Shown here: positions 12,200 to 23,627 of the stretch, in pieces
Layout: each line of letters opens with the position of its first letter
Position numbering within the stretch: position 1 is the first letter of the stretch
Source of the DNA: Macrotis lagotis
Lineage: Eukaryota > Chordata > Mammalia > Peramelemorphia > Peramelidae
DNA length: 64,000 bases
Assembly: GCF_037893015.1 (NCBI RefSeq)
Contig: NC_133661.1
Coordinates: 223,413,489 to 223,477,488, forward strand
Direction of reading: 5' to 3'
Program-made: the position numbers and the translations under genes
The notes under the pieces: model-generated
What the model was told of the DNA's origin: nothing
Databases searched by the model: none
The model's input: the letters and a program-made list of their open reading frames with translations, nothing else

Positions 12200-12470
12200 A
12201 TAATTACTAACTCTTTATTGCCCTCCATGTTATCTTCCCTCTGTATTTTTCCCCTTTTTTCCCCTTTATCCACATTCCCCAGTATTTTGTTTCTGAATAC
12301 CACTACCTTCAGTGTGTTCACCCTCCTATATCCAATCCCCCTCCCCCTTTTTCCCCCCTTTTCCTTTGCCCCTTCTTCCTTCCCTTCCTTCTGTTGGTTC
12401 CCCCTTTCCTTCCCCCCTTTTCCCCTTTTAACACTTACTAAAGGTAAGATAAGTTTCTTAATTTAACTCA
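12200..12470. repeat. C/T-rich tract of the L1 inter-ORF region
   Basis: Runs of ccccctttttcccc and similar on +, purine-rich on the L1 strand, between ORF1 and ORF2. The open frame across it (12218-12466 +) has the composition of low-complexity sequence. Confidence 0.7.
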
Positions 12471-13049
12471 GTGTATGTATGTTAAGTTTAAACTTATCTG
12501 ATGAGAGTAAGATTCAGGTGGTCCTGACCTCCTCCCTTCTTCCCCTCTATTGCAATAAGTCTTTTGTACTTCTTAATGTAATGAGATTTACCCCATTCAG
12601 TCTCCTACATCCTCCCATCTCTTCACTGTCCCTCTTTTTAATTGTTTTTAATTACTGAGTCACAGAAAGGTTATGAGTGTCCATCAATTCTGGCTAAGTA
12701 CATTTTCTCTACTAGAATTTCAATTATTGAGGGTTATTAGAGTCTTTCTCTCCCAGTTAAGGCTGATCCCAGTTTCATCTTATTAGATAGCAGTTTCTCG
12801 AATAAGTCATGAATGTTCATCTCTTCTGGCTAATTAAATTCTCTCTAATAGAGTTGCAATTCTCTAGAGTAATTGAAGTCTTTCTCCCAGGTAGGGATAT
12901 TGCCAGTTTAATCATATTTGATAATTTTTTTCTTTTTTTCTCCACCCCCCTTTTTTTTATTTTACCTTTTCATGTGTCTCTTGAGTCTCCTGTTGGAAAG
13001 TCCAAATTTTCTATTAAGTTCTGGTCTTTTCTTCAGGGAAAGTTGGAAG

Positions 13050-13900
13050 TCTCCTATTTCATTAAATGTTCATCTTTTTGCCCTGTAAGAGACAGCTCAG
13101 TTTTACTGGATAATGGATTCTTGGTTGCATTCCAAGCTCTCTTGCTTTTCAGAATATTGCATTCTAGGCCCTTCGATCCCTTAATGTTGATGCTATCAGG
13201 TCCTGTGTAATCCTTACTGTGGCTCCTTGGTATCGAAATTGTTTCTTTCTGGCTGCTTGCAGGTTTTTCTCCTTTATCTGATAGTTCTGGAATTTGGTTA
13301 CAATATTCCTTGGTGTTTTCATTTTGGTATTCCTTTCTGGAGGGGATCATTGTATTCTTTCAATAACTATTTTGCCCTCTGGTTCCATGTTATCGGGGCA
13401 GTTTTCCTTCACTAAATCATGTAATATCAATATTACAATATCAATCCAGCCTTTTTTTCCTCTTCATGTTTTCAGGAAAACCAATAATTTTTAGCTTATC
13501 TCTCCTTGATCTGTTCTCAAGGTCAGTGGTTTTGCTGAGGAGTTATTTTATATTTTCTTCTATTTTTTTAAATTTTTTGGTTTTGTTTAACAGATTCTTT
13601 TTGTCTCATGAAGTTATTGGTTTCCATAGACTCCATTCTTTTTTTTTAGGGAAGAATTTTCTTCATTTACCTTTTACAACTCCATTTCCTATTGGTTAAT
13701 TCTACTTTTGTAAGAGTTTTCAATTTGTCCAATTGAGGTTTTGAGAGAATTATTTTCTTTTTGTATTAGTCCAATTGTATTTTCCAAGGATGTGTTTTCT
13801 TATTGCAAGGTGTTTATCTTTTCTTGGGTTTCTTTTCTCAAGTTTTCCAAATTTTCCAATTGATTTTTAAACTCCTTGCTGATTTCTTCAAGGAAGTCCT
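13050..13900 (-). pseudogene. Degenerate L1 ORF1
   Basis: Minus-strand remnants of the L1 RNA-binding protein: the upstream A-rich part encodes a broken coiled coil, and the downstream part matches the ORF1 C-terminal region of the better-kept HAL1 copy at about 40.1-40.3 kb ('cctgtgtaatccttactg' against 'cctgtgtgatcctgactg'). There are many frameshifts. Confidence 0.7.
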
Positions 13901-14244
13901 TCTATGCTGGAGACAAAATCCTATTCTTGTCAGAGGTTCTCTGAGTTAGGGTCTTTTCATTCTAGGAACTTTTCTATGGATTCCCTGCTCTCTGGACTTT
14001 CTTCATTTTCCTAAGATTTTGTGTTGGGGGAGGGGCTGGTTCACAGGCATTTGATGTTAGGATCCGTAGAGGATTTACTCACTGGGTTTAGTAACTTCAC
14101 CTGGTCTGGCCAGTAGAGGGTGCTAGAGGCTTTGTTCATTGAGTGTAATATCATCAGACCCCAATTTTTCTTTTTAAAATTTTATTTGTTTAGCATTTTA
14201 CTTTTCCCCCAGTTTCATGTAAAAACAAATGTTGACATTTTTTC

Positions 14245-14360
14245 TTTTTTTAATTTTATTTATTTAAGGAAATGGGTTAAGTGAATTGCCCAAGGTCACA
14301 CAGCTAGGTAATTACTCATTCCAGGGTTGCTGCTCTACCCACTGTACCACCTAGCTGCCC
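14245..14360 (-). repeat. tRNA-derived SINE (old copy)
   Basis: Diverged antisense SINE with a deletion between 'ctaggtaattac' and 'tccagggttgctgctc'. The flanks share only a loose 'aacatgttttt'-like match. Confidence 0.75.
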
Positions 14361-14500
14361 CTAACATGTTTTTAAATTTTTGAATTCTGAATTCTCTCCA
14401 TTCTTCCCTCCCCAATCTCCTCCATCCATTAAGAAAGCAAGTAATCTGATAGAGGTTATAAATGTATAGTCATACAAAACATTTCCATAATGGTTATGTT

Positions 14501-14624
14501 TGGGGTTTTTTTTAGGTTTTTGCAAGGCTAGGTAATTATTAAGTGTCTGAGACTGACCAGATTTGAACCCAGGTACTCCTGACTCCAAGGCCAGTGCTTT
14601 ATCCACTACGCCACCTAGCTGCCC
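14501..14624 (-). repeat. tRNA-derived SINE with internal deletion
   Basis: Antisense SINE bounded by a perfect 16-bp TSD, ccataatggttatgtt, at 14485-14500 and 14625-14640. It lacks about 35 bases of its 3' half: 'gcaaggc' joins directly to 'taggtaatt'. Confidence 0.93.
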
Positions 14625-15090
14625 CCATAATGGTTATGTTGTGAAAGAAAGCATAGTTTCCCCAAACCCCCCCGCCCCCGCCATACACACACAAAAGAAA
14701 TCTTGAGAAAAATAATGGTAAAAAATGTATGCTTCAATTTATACTCTAAAAAACCATCAGCTCTTTCTCTGGGGATGGATAGTATTCTTCATCATAAGTC
14801 CTTCACTGTTGTTGTCTTGAGTCATTGTATTGCTGAGAAAAGCTAAGTCTTTCAGAGCTGATCATTCTACAATATTGCTGCTACTCTGTACACTGTACAT
14901 TTTACTTTGCATTAGCTCATGTAAGTCTTTCCATGTTTTTCTAAGGTATCCTGCTCATCATTTCTTATAGAAGAACAGTATTCCATCCCATTTATATACT
15001 ACAATTTGTTTAGCCATTCCCAAACTGATGGGCATCCCCTCAATTTCCAATTCCTTGATACCAGAAATGAACTGCTAAAAATATCCAGTA

Positions 15091-15161
15091 GGGCAGCTAG
15101 GTGGCACAGTGGATGGAGCACCAGACCTGGAGTCAGGAGGATCTGAGTTCAAATCTGATTT
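15091..15161 (+). repeat. tRNA-derived SINE, head only
   Basis: Only the tRNA-like 5' half is present, from 'gggcagctaggtggcacag' to 'gagttcaaatctga'. The 3' half and A-tail are missing, the opposite of normal 5' truncation. Confidence 0.8.
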
Positions 15162-15164
15162 TTA

Positions 15165-16400
15165 AGCAAAGAATTTTTTAAATGAAAAAAAAAATCAGCT
15201 CAACAAAACTAACCAACACAGCAATTGACTCCAATAGTTATGTGCAATGTTCTATACCAATATCCTCCGACTATGCAAAGGAAAGAAGGAAGTGCATTCT
15301 TATTTCTTTTTTTTCAGGAACAAGCTTGTTCTTAGTACCTTGTTTTGGTTATTCTTTACAAAGTGATTGCAGTCATTATAAATTTTATTTTCCTGGTTCT
15401 ACTTTCTTTCCTTTTATGTCAGTTTATATCTTCCTATGCTTTTTTGAATCCTTCATATTCATCTTTTTTATATATTATTGTAATATTTCATTATATTTAT
15501 ATGATATGTGATATAATTTACTTAACTACTTCTCAATCATTTTTAAATCTTTGCTAGTAGGAAAAGGGGTGGTCAAAATTATTTTGGTGTCTATAAGACC
15601 TTTCTCTCTATGTTTGACCTCCTTTGGGCATATGCCTATCAATAGAATCTATGGGTAAAAGGATTTGAACATTTTAATTTCTTTCTTAGCATAATTTTAA
15701 ATGTATGTTTCTAAATGAATGGTTGGACCAATTCACAACTCTACCAATGTTATATTAGTTTGCTTGTTTTTCTACAACTCTCCAACATTAGCTATTCCCA
15801 TCTTTTGTTATCTGACAAATTTCTGGCAGTGAAGTTTCAAAGTTGGTTTGATTTGTATTTCTCTTATTTGTGATTTTAAACAATCTTTCATATGACTATT
15901 AATAATGTGAAATTCTTATTTTGAGAGCTCTTTGTTCATTGTTTTAACATCTCCTCTGGGAATGGTACAGATATATCTTTAATATTTAGGTTGCATTTCC
16001 ATTTTGAGGGGTTTTTTAATAACATATGGTAGAGCATATTGATCTAAATCAAATTTCTAGGGGTGGCTAGGTGGCATAGTGGATAAAGCACTGGCCTTGG
16101 AGTCAGGAGTACCTGGGTTCAAATCTGGTCTCAGACACTTAATAATTACCTAGCTGTGTGGCCTTTGGGCAAGCCACTTAACCCCATTTGCCTTTGCAAA
16201 AACTAAAAAAAAAAAAAAAAATTCTGCCAATTTGCCTTGTATTTTTTCCTAGACATTCTTTTCATATAGGATTATTTTCCCCTCAGATAATCTATATTAT
16301 TGACTTTATCAAATACTGGATTGAGTTCAACTATTTTCAGTTTTTCCTTATGTAGTTTATTAAATGGCTACTGATATTTTTTAAATCATATGAGATACCT
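15165..16400 (-). repeat. L1 ORF2-end/3' block, copy A
   Basis: Minus-strand L1 3' region ('gcatatgcctatcaatag', 'gttggaccaattcacaact', 'cccatcttttgttatctgac'). It matches 23740-24860 in the opposite orientation over more than 1 kb, with scattered differences. A SINE at 16061-16218 splits it. Confidence 0.8.
16061..16218 (+). repeat. tRNA-derived SINE inside L1 copy A
   Basis: Full-length sense SINE starting 'gggtggctaggtggcatag' with an 18-A tail. The related block at 23.7-24.9 kb lacks it, so it is younger than the two L1 insertions. Flanks share 'aaatttct'/'aaattct'. Confidence 0.9.
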
Positions 16401-16402
16401 GT

Positions 16403-16403
<1 letters not shown>

Positions 16404-16488
<85 letters not shown>
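16404..16488. repeat. Compound microsatellite (TC)n(CA)n
   Basis: About 23 TC units, then acacgcgcgc, then about 14 CA units. Confidence 0.97.
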
Positions 16489-16494
16489 TATACA

Positions 16495-16785
16495 TTTATT
16501 CCTTCTGTCTGTCCTAATAAGGAAAAAAGGTTGTATGAGCTATCATATCATCTTCCCATGTAGGAATAAAAACAGTTCAACATCTTTAAGTCCCTTATGA
16601 TTTCCCTTTCCTATTTACTTTATTCTGCTTCTCTTGAGTCTTGTATTTGAAGATCAAATTTTCTGTTCAGCTCTGGTTTTTCCATTAGGAAGGTTTGTAA
16701 GTCCCCTATTTCACTGAATATCCTTCTTTTTCCCTGAAAGAGTATGTTCAGTTTCAGTAGGTAGTTGATTCTTGGTGGTACAAAA
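16495..16785 (-). repeat. L1/HAL1 ORF1-end fragment
   Basis: 'cccatgtaggaataaaaaca', 'ttctgttcagctctgg' and 'tttttccctgaaagag' match the region just 3' of, and within, ORF1 in the HAL1 at 39.9-40.1 kb. Confidence 0.7.
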
Positions 16786-16789
16786 AATT

Positions 16790-17220
16790 TTTCTTAGTAC
16801 AAAGCATCAATTAGGTCAATCCCAAATCATCTAAGAGGGTTTGGAAAAGAGGAATTCTTTTATAAGCCATGGAGAAAAGGCTACCTGAGTACCATGTTGG
16901 AGATTAGAGAATATTGATAAGCTGGCCATGTATTCTAAGAAATAATTGGAGTTGATTGGGTCTATTTTATATATGCTAACAATTTCCGAGATACTATTTT
17001 ATTTCCAAATCTACTCTTTTCCCCCTTCTAAGTAACTCTAAGAAAAGGCACATTTGCAGTCTGGAATAAGAGACAATAAAGGGAAGAAAGAGTTGGTATA
17101 AAATCCAAGGTACCCAGGAATAATGGTAATATCAAAAGAAGAGGACCAGGTCCAAGAACTTTTGGATTAAAGTTTGCTCAGTGACTAGGAAAGGCGGAGA
17201 TTCAATTACTTCAAACCAAG
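16790..17220. other. No gene recognised
   Basis: Unassigned AT-rich sequence. No coding motif seen on either strand. Confidence 0.4.
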
Positions 17221-17224
17221 GCTT

Positions 17225-17340
17225 AGAGATTTGCATTTATTAAGCACACACTGTGCTACAAATAATATACAAAGATGAAAAATAATAGTATTACCCTCAA
17301 AGAATTATCATATAATGGAGGGAAGAAGAGGGAATGTAAT
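17225..17340 (-). repeat. L2 3' end, antisense
   Basis: 'gcatttattaagcacacact' then 'accctcaaagaattatca' and 'aatggaggg', the reverse complement of an L2 end. Confidence 0.55.
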
Positions 17341-17645
17341 GCCTAGGTTATCAAACATGCCCTTAAAAGAATGAGGCAAAGTCTCAAATAGATTTCACAG
17401 ATATACAGCCTAGATTGTATCAAACTGACTGTGTAATTGCTTATTTGTTTTCCTAGTACAAGTGTGCTGGAGCCAACACAAACTTGCTCAGGAAAACCTG
17501 AATTTTAAATTTCATTGTGAGCATTTAGTTCCAAGAAATCAGCAAATACTACAAATCAGGGTTTGATGAACTATTTTTTGATTGTCTAGACTTAAAAAGA
17601 ATGAAAATGTTAGTAAAGCAGATTAAATTTAAAAGTGTACCATGG

Positions 17646-17648
<3 letters not shown>

Positions 17649-17698
<50 letters not shown>
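17649..17698. repeat. (TA)n microsatellite
   Basis: About 24 uninterrupted TA units. Confidence 0.97.
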
Positions 17699-17700
<2 letters not shown>

Positions 17701-17918
17701 CCCTGATAGCCAAGAGCTTTCCTAGCATACCCCTGAATGAGTCCTTATGTACAGATCTAGAAGGAATTCTAGAAGGATAATTAGTTTAAACCCCCAATTT
17801 TAGGCCCAAAGAAGATAATTTACCAATGGTTGCCTAGATAGTAAGAAGGCACAATCAGGCTTTATATGGATAGATAAATAGTTAGATCATTGATTAAGTC
17901 CTTGCTCTGTGCATAGCA

Positions 17919-18105
17919 GCTAGTTGGCTCAGTGGATGACTTAGTGTAGAGTATTCTGGGCCTGGAGTCAGGAAGATCTGAGTTCAAATCTAGCCTCAGA
18001 CACTTATAAGCTATGTGACCCTAAGTGAGTCATTTAACTTATAGATTGCCTTAATGCACTGGAAAGGGAAATAACAAATGCTATCTTTGCCAAGAAAATC
18101 CCATG
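17919..18105 (+). repeat. CORE/MAR-like SINE with long tail
   Basis: The tRNA-like head ('ggctcagtggatgact', 'gagttcaaatctagcctc') is followed by the older-type tail 'cactggaaagggaaataac' and 'tctttgccaagaaaatcc'. This tail is absent from the young SINE. Confidence 0.75.
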
Positions 18106-18165
18106 GATAGTGTGTGTCAGGCACTATTCTAAATACTAAGGATATAGATGTAAGCAAATCACTTC

Positions 18166-19037
18166 TGTCCTCAGACAGGAATCAGCATGTGCCAGCAGAG
18201 TCAAATCACTCTTTGGACCTTGGTCATGTCCTTGGTCATGCCCCATCATCCACAGTACTCAGCAGAGGCCACTCATGCTACCTTATTCCAGGTGTTAATT
18301 ACCCCCTGCCCTTGGAGTATGTACAGTAGACTCTGCCACTCCTTCAGCAGGTGTAGGCTACTCCTTAAATGCCGCCATTCTGACCACCAGAAAAATGTAT
18401 TTAAGCACGGTTATTATACCCCAGTTTTTTTCTCCTACATGACTCAGCTGGGGAGGAGGCTGCCTGTTTCCAATCCTTTTCCCCTTCCTTTCTCCAGGCT
18501 GGATCCACGTGGTCTCAATTCTATTTGGCTAGATCCAGGTTGATCTAAGCCCTCTCCATCTGATGGCTGCCTCCTTTCCCTTTCCTTTTTCCTTTGCTAT
18601 TCTCCCCTAGCTGTCTCTTCTTTGATTATCTTAACTCTTTGTTATTCTCTCCCAGTTGCCTCTTTTTGCTAAATTTTACAGTCTTCTTTGACACTCACTT
18701 TCTTTATTTCGTTAAAGAATCAAAACATGAATCCCACAACTACTCTTCCTTATTAGGGATCAGTGGTTTCCTGCCTTCACTTTAACCCTTTTTTTCCCCC
18801 TCAGCTTCTGCTGACCATAGAATGCCCATTAGTCTCTTTTTCCCTTTGGCCATCAGCAGTCCTGAAACTCACTGTCCTGCCACTTCTCCAAAGAAACTAA
18901 CTTGTGAACTTTTGTAGTAACTTGTAAACCTTTTTTGTGCAACTTGTGAATTAAAGTCTGTCTTTCTTACCTCTCTGAGTCAGAGAATTTGGTGATTTCA
19001 TGGCTCAAAACAATGAACCACAGTTGTCCCTCTCACA
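18166..19037 (+). mobile_element. Probable retroviral-type LTR
   Basis: About 870 bp with LTR-like organisation: a TATA-like 'aatgtatttaagcac' near 18394, a polyadenylation-like 'gaattaaagtctgtcttt' near 18950, and a U5-like segment ending in 'cctctcaca'. The 3' edge (TG...CA rule) is plausible. The 5' edge is uncertain (18166 or 18187), because the first bases may belong to an L2 end. No primer-binding site is recognisable downstream, so it is probably solitary. Confidence 0.45.
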
Positions 19038-19234
19038 TTTCCCCACCTCAGTTGCTCTGGTAACATCTTCAAGACTTGAGATAATCCAAGATCTAGAACT
19101 CCAAAACAGTAGTGTTTCCTAACCAATTCTAATCCCCCCAGTTATGATTCCTTTCCAGCTACTGCGGCCATCATTGAAAAGAACAATCATTAAGGAGAAG
19201 GGGTCTTCCTTTTTTGCTACTGCTAATTTTATAT

Positions 19235-19394
19235 TTTTAATTTTTAAGAAATTTATTTATTTGAGGCAATGGGTTATGTGACTTGCCCAAGGTCACACAG
19301 CCAAGCAATTATTAAGTATCTGGGGAAGGATTTGAACTCAGATCTTCCTGACTCCAGGGCAGGTGCTCTATCCACTGCTCCACCTAGCTTCCCC
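19235..19394 (-). repeat. tRNA-derived SINE (older copy)
   Basis: Antisense SINE. The flanks 'actgctaatttta' and 'accactaatttta' form an imperfect TSD, consistent with age. Confidence 0.85.
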
Positions 19395-19399
19395 TAGTA

Positions 19400-21180
19400 C
19401 CACTAATTTTAAATGATGACTAACTACTACCAATGGGTCCAAGATCTCTGGGGAATAGAAGCTTTCTCCAGACCATTGGTTCTGCTTCCAACTTGCCTCT
19501 TATAGTCATCATCTGAATAAGCAACCCCTACACAGATGTGGCCTGGCAATAACATTTGGAGTACTACAATAACTGCAAAATCCAGCAAAGAAAACTATTA
19601 CCAGTAAAATCATCAAAATAACTCAAAATTTGTTTGCACTGATATATCAATGGAAAGACATTTAAAAAGAAGTATTACCATCTACTTTACCACTGCATTC
19701 TAAGGACCATGGGACCTTTCATTTGACTTGCAGTTTAAACCTTCTATATGTCTTATCTCTCCCATCAGAATGTGAACTCCTTGACATCAGGGACTATCCA
19801 ATGCTTGTTGTTTGTCCTTCACTTTTAGAGGTCTAATGACCTCTATCAGTGATAGGTGATACCTTGACTTGCTTATGAATTGGATTTAAGTAGGCAGAAT
19901 TGTGCAAAGTCAGTAGTCTCACTTTTTCTTCCAGAAACTGTGGTAGGACAAAAGCTAAGATCACCAGTGATAGTCCAGGATGCAGTGGATGACTTTGGTA
20001 CCTTTGATATCTGACTAAGCTCTAAGTCAACTGCTTAAGTCACCTTTATGGCCATAAATTTGTTCTCATCCTGATGATCTATGTGGAGTCTTCACATGCT
20101 TGGCATAGATATCTCCCTTTCTTACCAACAGGTCTGAGGCCTGTCAGTTACCCTCAAACTGGTTTAGCCTATCTGCTGAGACAGTTTTAATAGAATTTGA
20201 CTACTTCACAAGTAAAAATTGGGTAATGGTGGACACCAAAGATGAACGAGCAGCTCTGGAAAAGGCTCAGCAAACCCTGACAGCAGAGATTCTTGTGCTC
20301 CCTGAGCATCCCATCATCCAACTGTAAGGCAAGCCATTTGATCGTGATGTGATATTAATTTCCCTTAATCACAGTAGTCCAACTTGACCAGATAAAGTTA
20401 TATTTGGACATTCATTTAGTTATACAATCAAGCCAGATATCCTTATATGGAATTTGGTTAGCCAGTTATACATCTTGTTTATAGTTTATGATAAATACGT
20501 AAGTCTCAGATTTGGCATGATGCTGACTTTGTTCTAGACCTTTATAATTATCTAGGCTAGAGGGCAGACCACATGCATGGACAGAGCACAGTGGCAATGG
20601 CAGACGGGGGAGAAGCAGATAAGGGACATGGGAAACTGATGAGCAAACTTGGGTCTATGCAAACAGATTTATGAGTGGACTTGATCCTGCAGCCTCTTGC
20701 TGCTAATGTTTTATAATAAAAGGTATAAATCTTTCCAAGATTCCTCAGCATTTCTTTGGTCTCTCTGAATAAAGAACCTGCAGAGCAACCAACAGAAGAT
20801 GGAAAAACCTCCAGAGCTCCTGGCTAACCTGGCAGGATTTGTTTGAGGCTAAAACCTCCTGGACTTGGGATCTGTTTGAAACATTTAGCTCCTCTTGATT
20901 AGGATTGGACTTACATTTGGCATAGAAGTATAAACAGAACTGATTTGAACTACATTTGATGTCAAGTATGGATCTGATTTACAACAATCCAATAAACACT
21001 TTTGCATTAATTTAATAACTATAATGATAATGATGATATTTATTCAAGAATATTACATTCTAATTGGGAAAGGTAACACATAAAAAGGAACTGTAAAAGT
21101 GTGAAAGGGCAAGGAGTAGGCAAAAGAAGTCTAAACAGTAGAATTGTGAGTGAAGTGGAGCATGGCTGCTTCCCTATAAA
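19400..21180. other. No gene recognised; old repeat-like DNA
   Basis: Unassigned. The part at about 19830-20180 resembles an old marsupial interspersed repeat that I cannot name. The part at about 20685-20985 has a TATA-like 'aaaggtataaatc' and 'tctctgaataaagaacc', which could be LTR-derived, but no firm ends are visible. Confidence 0.35.
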
Positions 21181-21193
21181 AATAGACATCCAG

Positions 21194-21348
21194 GGATGGC
21201 TAGGTGGCACAGTGGATAGAGCACCTGCTCTGGAGTCGGGAGTACCTGAGTCCAAATCCGGCCTCAGACACTTAATAATTACCTAGCTGTGTGGCTTTGG
21301 GCAAGCCACTTAACCCCATTGGCCTTGCAAAAACCTAAAAAAAAAATT
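21194..21348 (+). repeat. tRNA-derived SINE (WSINE1/MAR1-type)
   Basis: Full-length sense SINE close to consensus. TSD gacatccag at 21185-21193 and 21349-21357. Confidence 0.93.
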
Positions 21349-21869
21349 GACATCCAGTATAAGGTCATCTCTAATAAGGAGAGCAGGACCTTCTCTTTGT
21401 AGGAAAAATATTTGGGAATGCTAAAAAATCAAACATTCCACCAGTTCAATTAATGATACTCCATTGCCTTATGACTTTTATAGTTACTCCAGAGTTATTG
21501 GTTTAACTTGGGGCAAAAGCTCCCCAAAGTAGCAAAAGAACTTGGGGTCACTAGAGAAACTGACCCCCTCCCCAAAACCTACAGTCCACATGATTCACAG
21601 TTCTTTAATTGTGACTCTGCTTTATCGTTCATTAGTCTAATTTCTAATCAGTTCTTTAGTTTTGGGGTTCCCTGATATATAGTTCTCTTTATTTCTCCTT
21701 TGGTATTCCTTTGCTTCACTGCTATTGCTAGTGTCATAGATTTAGAGTCAGAAGGGGCCTTAAAGGTCATTAAATTCTATCTCCTTATAGGTGATGACAG
21801 TGAGACCCATTCCTCCCTGACTCAGAGTCCAAATAATATTTCCACATGGGTCAGCATCTCCTGCTAAGT

Positions 21870-22031
21870 TTTTTTCTTTTCTTTTTTTTTAAGGTTTTTC
21901 CAAGGCAATGAGGTTAAGTGGCTTGCCCAGAGCCACACAGCTAGATAATTATTGTGTCTGAGGCAGGATTTGAACTCAGGTACTCCTGACTCCAGGGCTG
22001 GTGCTCTATCCACTGCGCCACTTGGCCACCC
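21870..22031 (-). repeat. tRNA-derived SINE (WSINE1/MAR1-type)
   Basis: Full-length antisense SINE. The flanks 'cctgctaagttttt' and 'cctgctaagtcttttt' form the TSD. Confidence 0.92.
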
Positions 22032-22795
22032 CCTGCTAAGTCTTTTTGAAAAGAATATTGCTACTTCTTTTATTTTTCTTTCAAATTTTCAGCATCCTTC
22101 CCTCACTCAAGTCCCCAGTAAAAAGAACTAGCTTAATCAAATAAGATCAAATAAGTGAGAATCACAGAGACATCCAGAAGTCAAAAGGTACAGAATTATT
22201 CCAATCAAACTTCCAAGGGGATATGTTCTATGATTAAATAACATAATAATAATTTATTTGGAGGGATAAGTGATCTAGAAATCCAAAAGCTTTTTCTGCA
22301 TTTATAGATGTAATCAAATGATTTTGATTATTTCTATTATTATCATGGGCTATTATATTGTTTCCAAATTCTAAACCAATCCAGTATTCCTGTTATATAT
22401 CTAATCTTATCATAAGGAATAATATTTTAATATATTGTAGAAATTTGTTAATATTTTATTCAATATTTTTATATCAATATTCACTAGAGATATTGGGCTA
22501 TAATTTTTATTCTCTAATTTATCTCTCTCAGGTTTGGAAATAAAGACTATTATTGCTTAATAGAAAGAATTTTTGTAAGTGCCTTTTCCTTCTATTTTAT
22601 GCAACAATTTATGTGCTACTATAGTTAATTGTTTTTTGAACTTCTGATAGACTTCACTTGCAACTCTATCTGGGCCTGGGCTTTTTCCTCTGACAGTTCA
22701 TTTATGACTTCACAAATTTCTTTTTCATGATCAGATGATTTTAACATTCCATTTATTATTCTTTTAATCATATGCTGTGGTCTAGTATACTAGTG

Positions 22796-23148
22796 GAAAT
22801 GGGAGGTGTGAGTTAAACTCCATGCTTCAACTTACTGGGAGCTAAGAGTTTGTGGAACAGACTTAAGGCAGGTTTGAGTTAATTTTGACAGATTATTCTG
22901 AGACCTAAATATGGGTTATTTGGGAAAGGAAGATATAAAAACAGTTTTAAGAATGTGGTAGGGAGCTTTGAGACCCCAGGGAACTTCCTTACTGATTGCT
23001 TTTAATCTCTTTCCTGGTGGCTTACCTACTTTTCCATTCTTGGGCTATTTGTTACTTCTTTAGGGAACATTTTTACTAGGAGTTTTTGAATATGTTTATA
23101 TTAAAGCAATTATTTCCTGAAACCTTGGGTTCTGAGGGATCCATTACA
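22796..23148 (+). mobile_element. Solo LTR (ERV-type) in L1
   Basis: A 353-bp element that begins TG (tggaaatgggagg), ends CA (ccattaca) and is bounded by a 4-bp TSD, ctag, at 22792-22795 and 23149-23152. It has a TATA-like box 'agatataaaaacag' near 22931 and 'attaaag' near 23100. L1 ORF2-type sequence lies on both sides. A 4-bp TSD is usual for class I (gamma-like) endogenous retroviruses. No internal retroviral genes remain. Confidence 0.75.
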
Positions 23149-23479
23149 CTAGATGCATAACCACAATCAGGATAGCTGTACATTTTATATTTTTATAAAT
23201 ATTCATTCATTTAAGTTACCAAGGTTAGAGTCATATAATTAGGTAAAATAATCCCTAAAAATTTCCTTTTTTCATCTGTTATAAATCCAATCTCATTTGT
23301 CATTTTATTTCTTTCCTTTTTATTTTAGTAATTTAATTTTCTTTGTTTTTCTTTAGATCAAATTATCTAATCATTTGTCTAATATTAATTAATTTTATTA
23401 AAAAGCTTCCATTTTCTGTTTATTAACTCAGTTTTTTTTATTTTATTCTTTCTTCTTCATTTTTTAGAAGTTAGTTTTG

Positions 23480-23627
23480 TTTTTTGTTTTGCAAGGTAAT
23501 GGGGTTAAGTGCTTTGCCCAAGGTCACATAGCTAGGTAATTATTAAGTGTCTGAGGTCACATTTGAACTCAGGTCCTCTTTGACCTGAGGGCCAATGCTC
23601 AATTCACTGTACCACCCAGCTGCCCCT
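23480..23627 (-). repeat. tRNA-derived SINE inside L1
   Basis: Antisense SINE. The flanks share 'gttagttttt', the TSD. Confidence 0.88.

Larger units (their letters stand above)
10331..12220 (-). pseudogene. Degenerate L1 ORF2 (endonuclease and RT)
   Basis: The endonuclease part lies at about 11850-12220, with ICCLQETHL (the family's catalytic Glu motif) and KKAGVAILISDK. The reverse transcriptase lies at about 10885-11163, with SGVKQRCPLSLLLFN and the active-site box FVDDM (usually FADDM in L1). Stops and frameshifts are scattered throughout, and two SINEs interrupt it. LINE-1 origin is certain; activity is not possible. Confidence 0.88.
8374..14160 (-). mobile_element. Nearly full-length antisense L1 LINE
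   Basis: Read on the minus strand: a 5' UTR-like part (about 13.9-14.16 kb), ORF1 remnants (about 13.05-13.9 kb), a C/T-rich inter-ORF region (12.2-12.9 kb), ORF2 endonuclease and reverse transcriptase (12.2-10.3 kb), then the ORF2 end and 3' UTR (9.44-8.37 kb). A younger L1 and two SINEs are nested in it. Many stops and frameshifts make it inactive. It abuts another L1 3' end at its 5' side. Confidence 0.85.
14165..15090 (-). repeat. L1 3' end, antisense
   Basis: Marsupial L1/HAL1 3' UTR and ORF2-end sequence: 'cagctctttctctgg', 'catcataagtccttcac', 'cattgtattgctgagaaaag', 'tagccattcccaaactgatg'. Two SINEs are inserted in it. Confidence 0.8.

Noticed and set aside
15182..15557. 109- and 70-codon hydrophobic + frames, possible membrane protein
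   Set aside because: Phe/Ile/Ser-rich reading of AT-rich antisense L1. The inverted L1 copy at 23.7-24.9 kb gives the same type of frame at 24392-24634 -.
18187..18543. 118-codon + frame
   Set aside because: Lies inside the probable LTR. No retroviral or host domain seen.
20688..20984. Third LTR (tgcagcc...caaca with atcc on both sides)
   Set aside because: A 4-bp match is easily found by chance, and no other LTR feature besides 'gaataaag' supports the ends.
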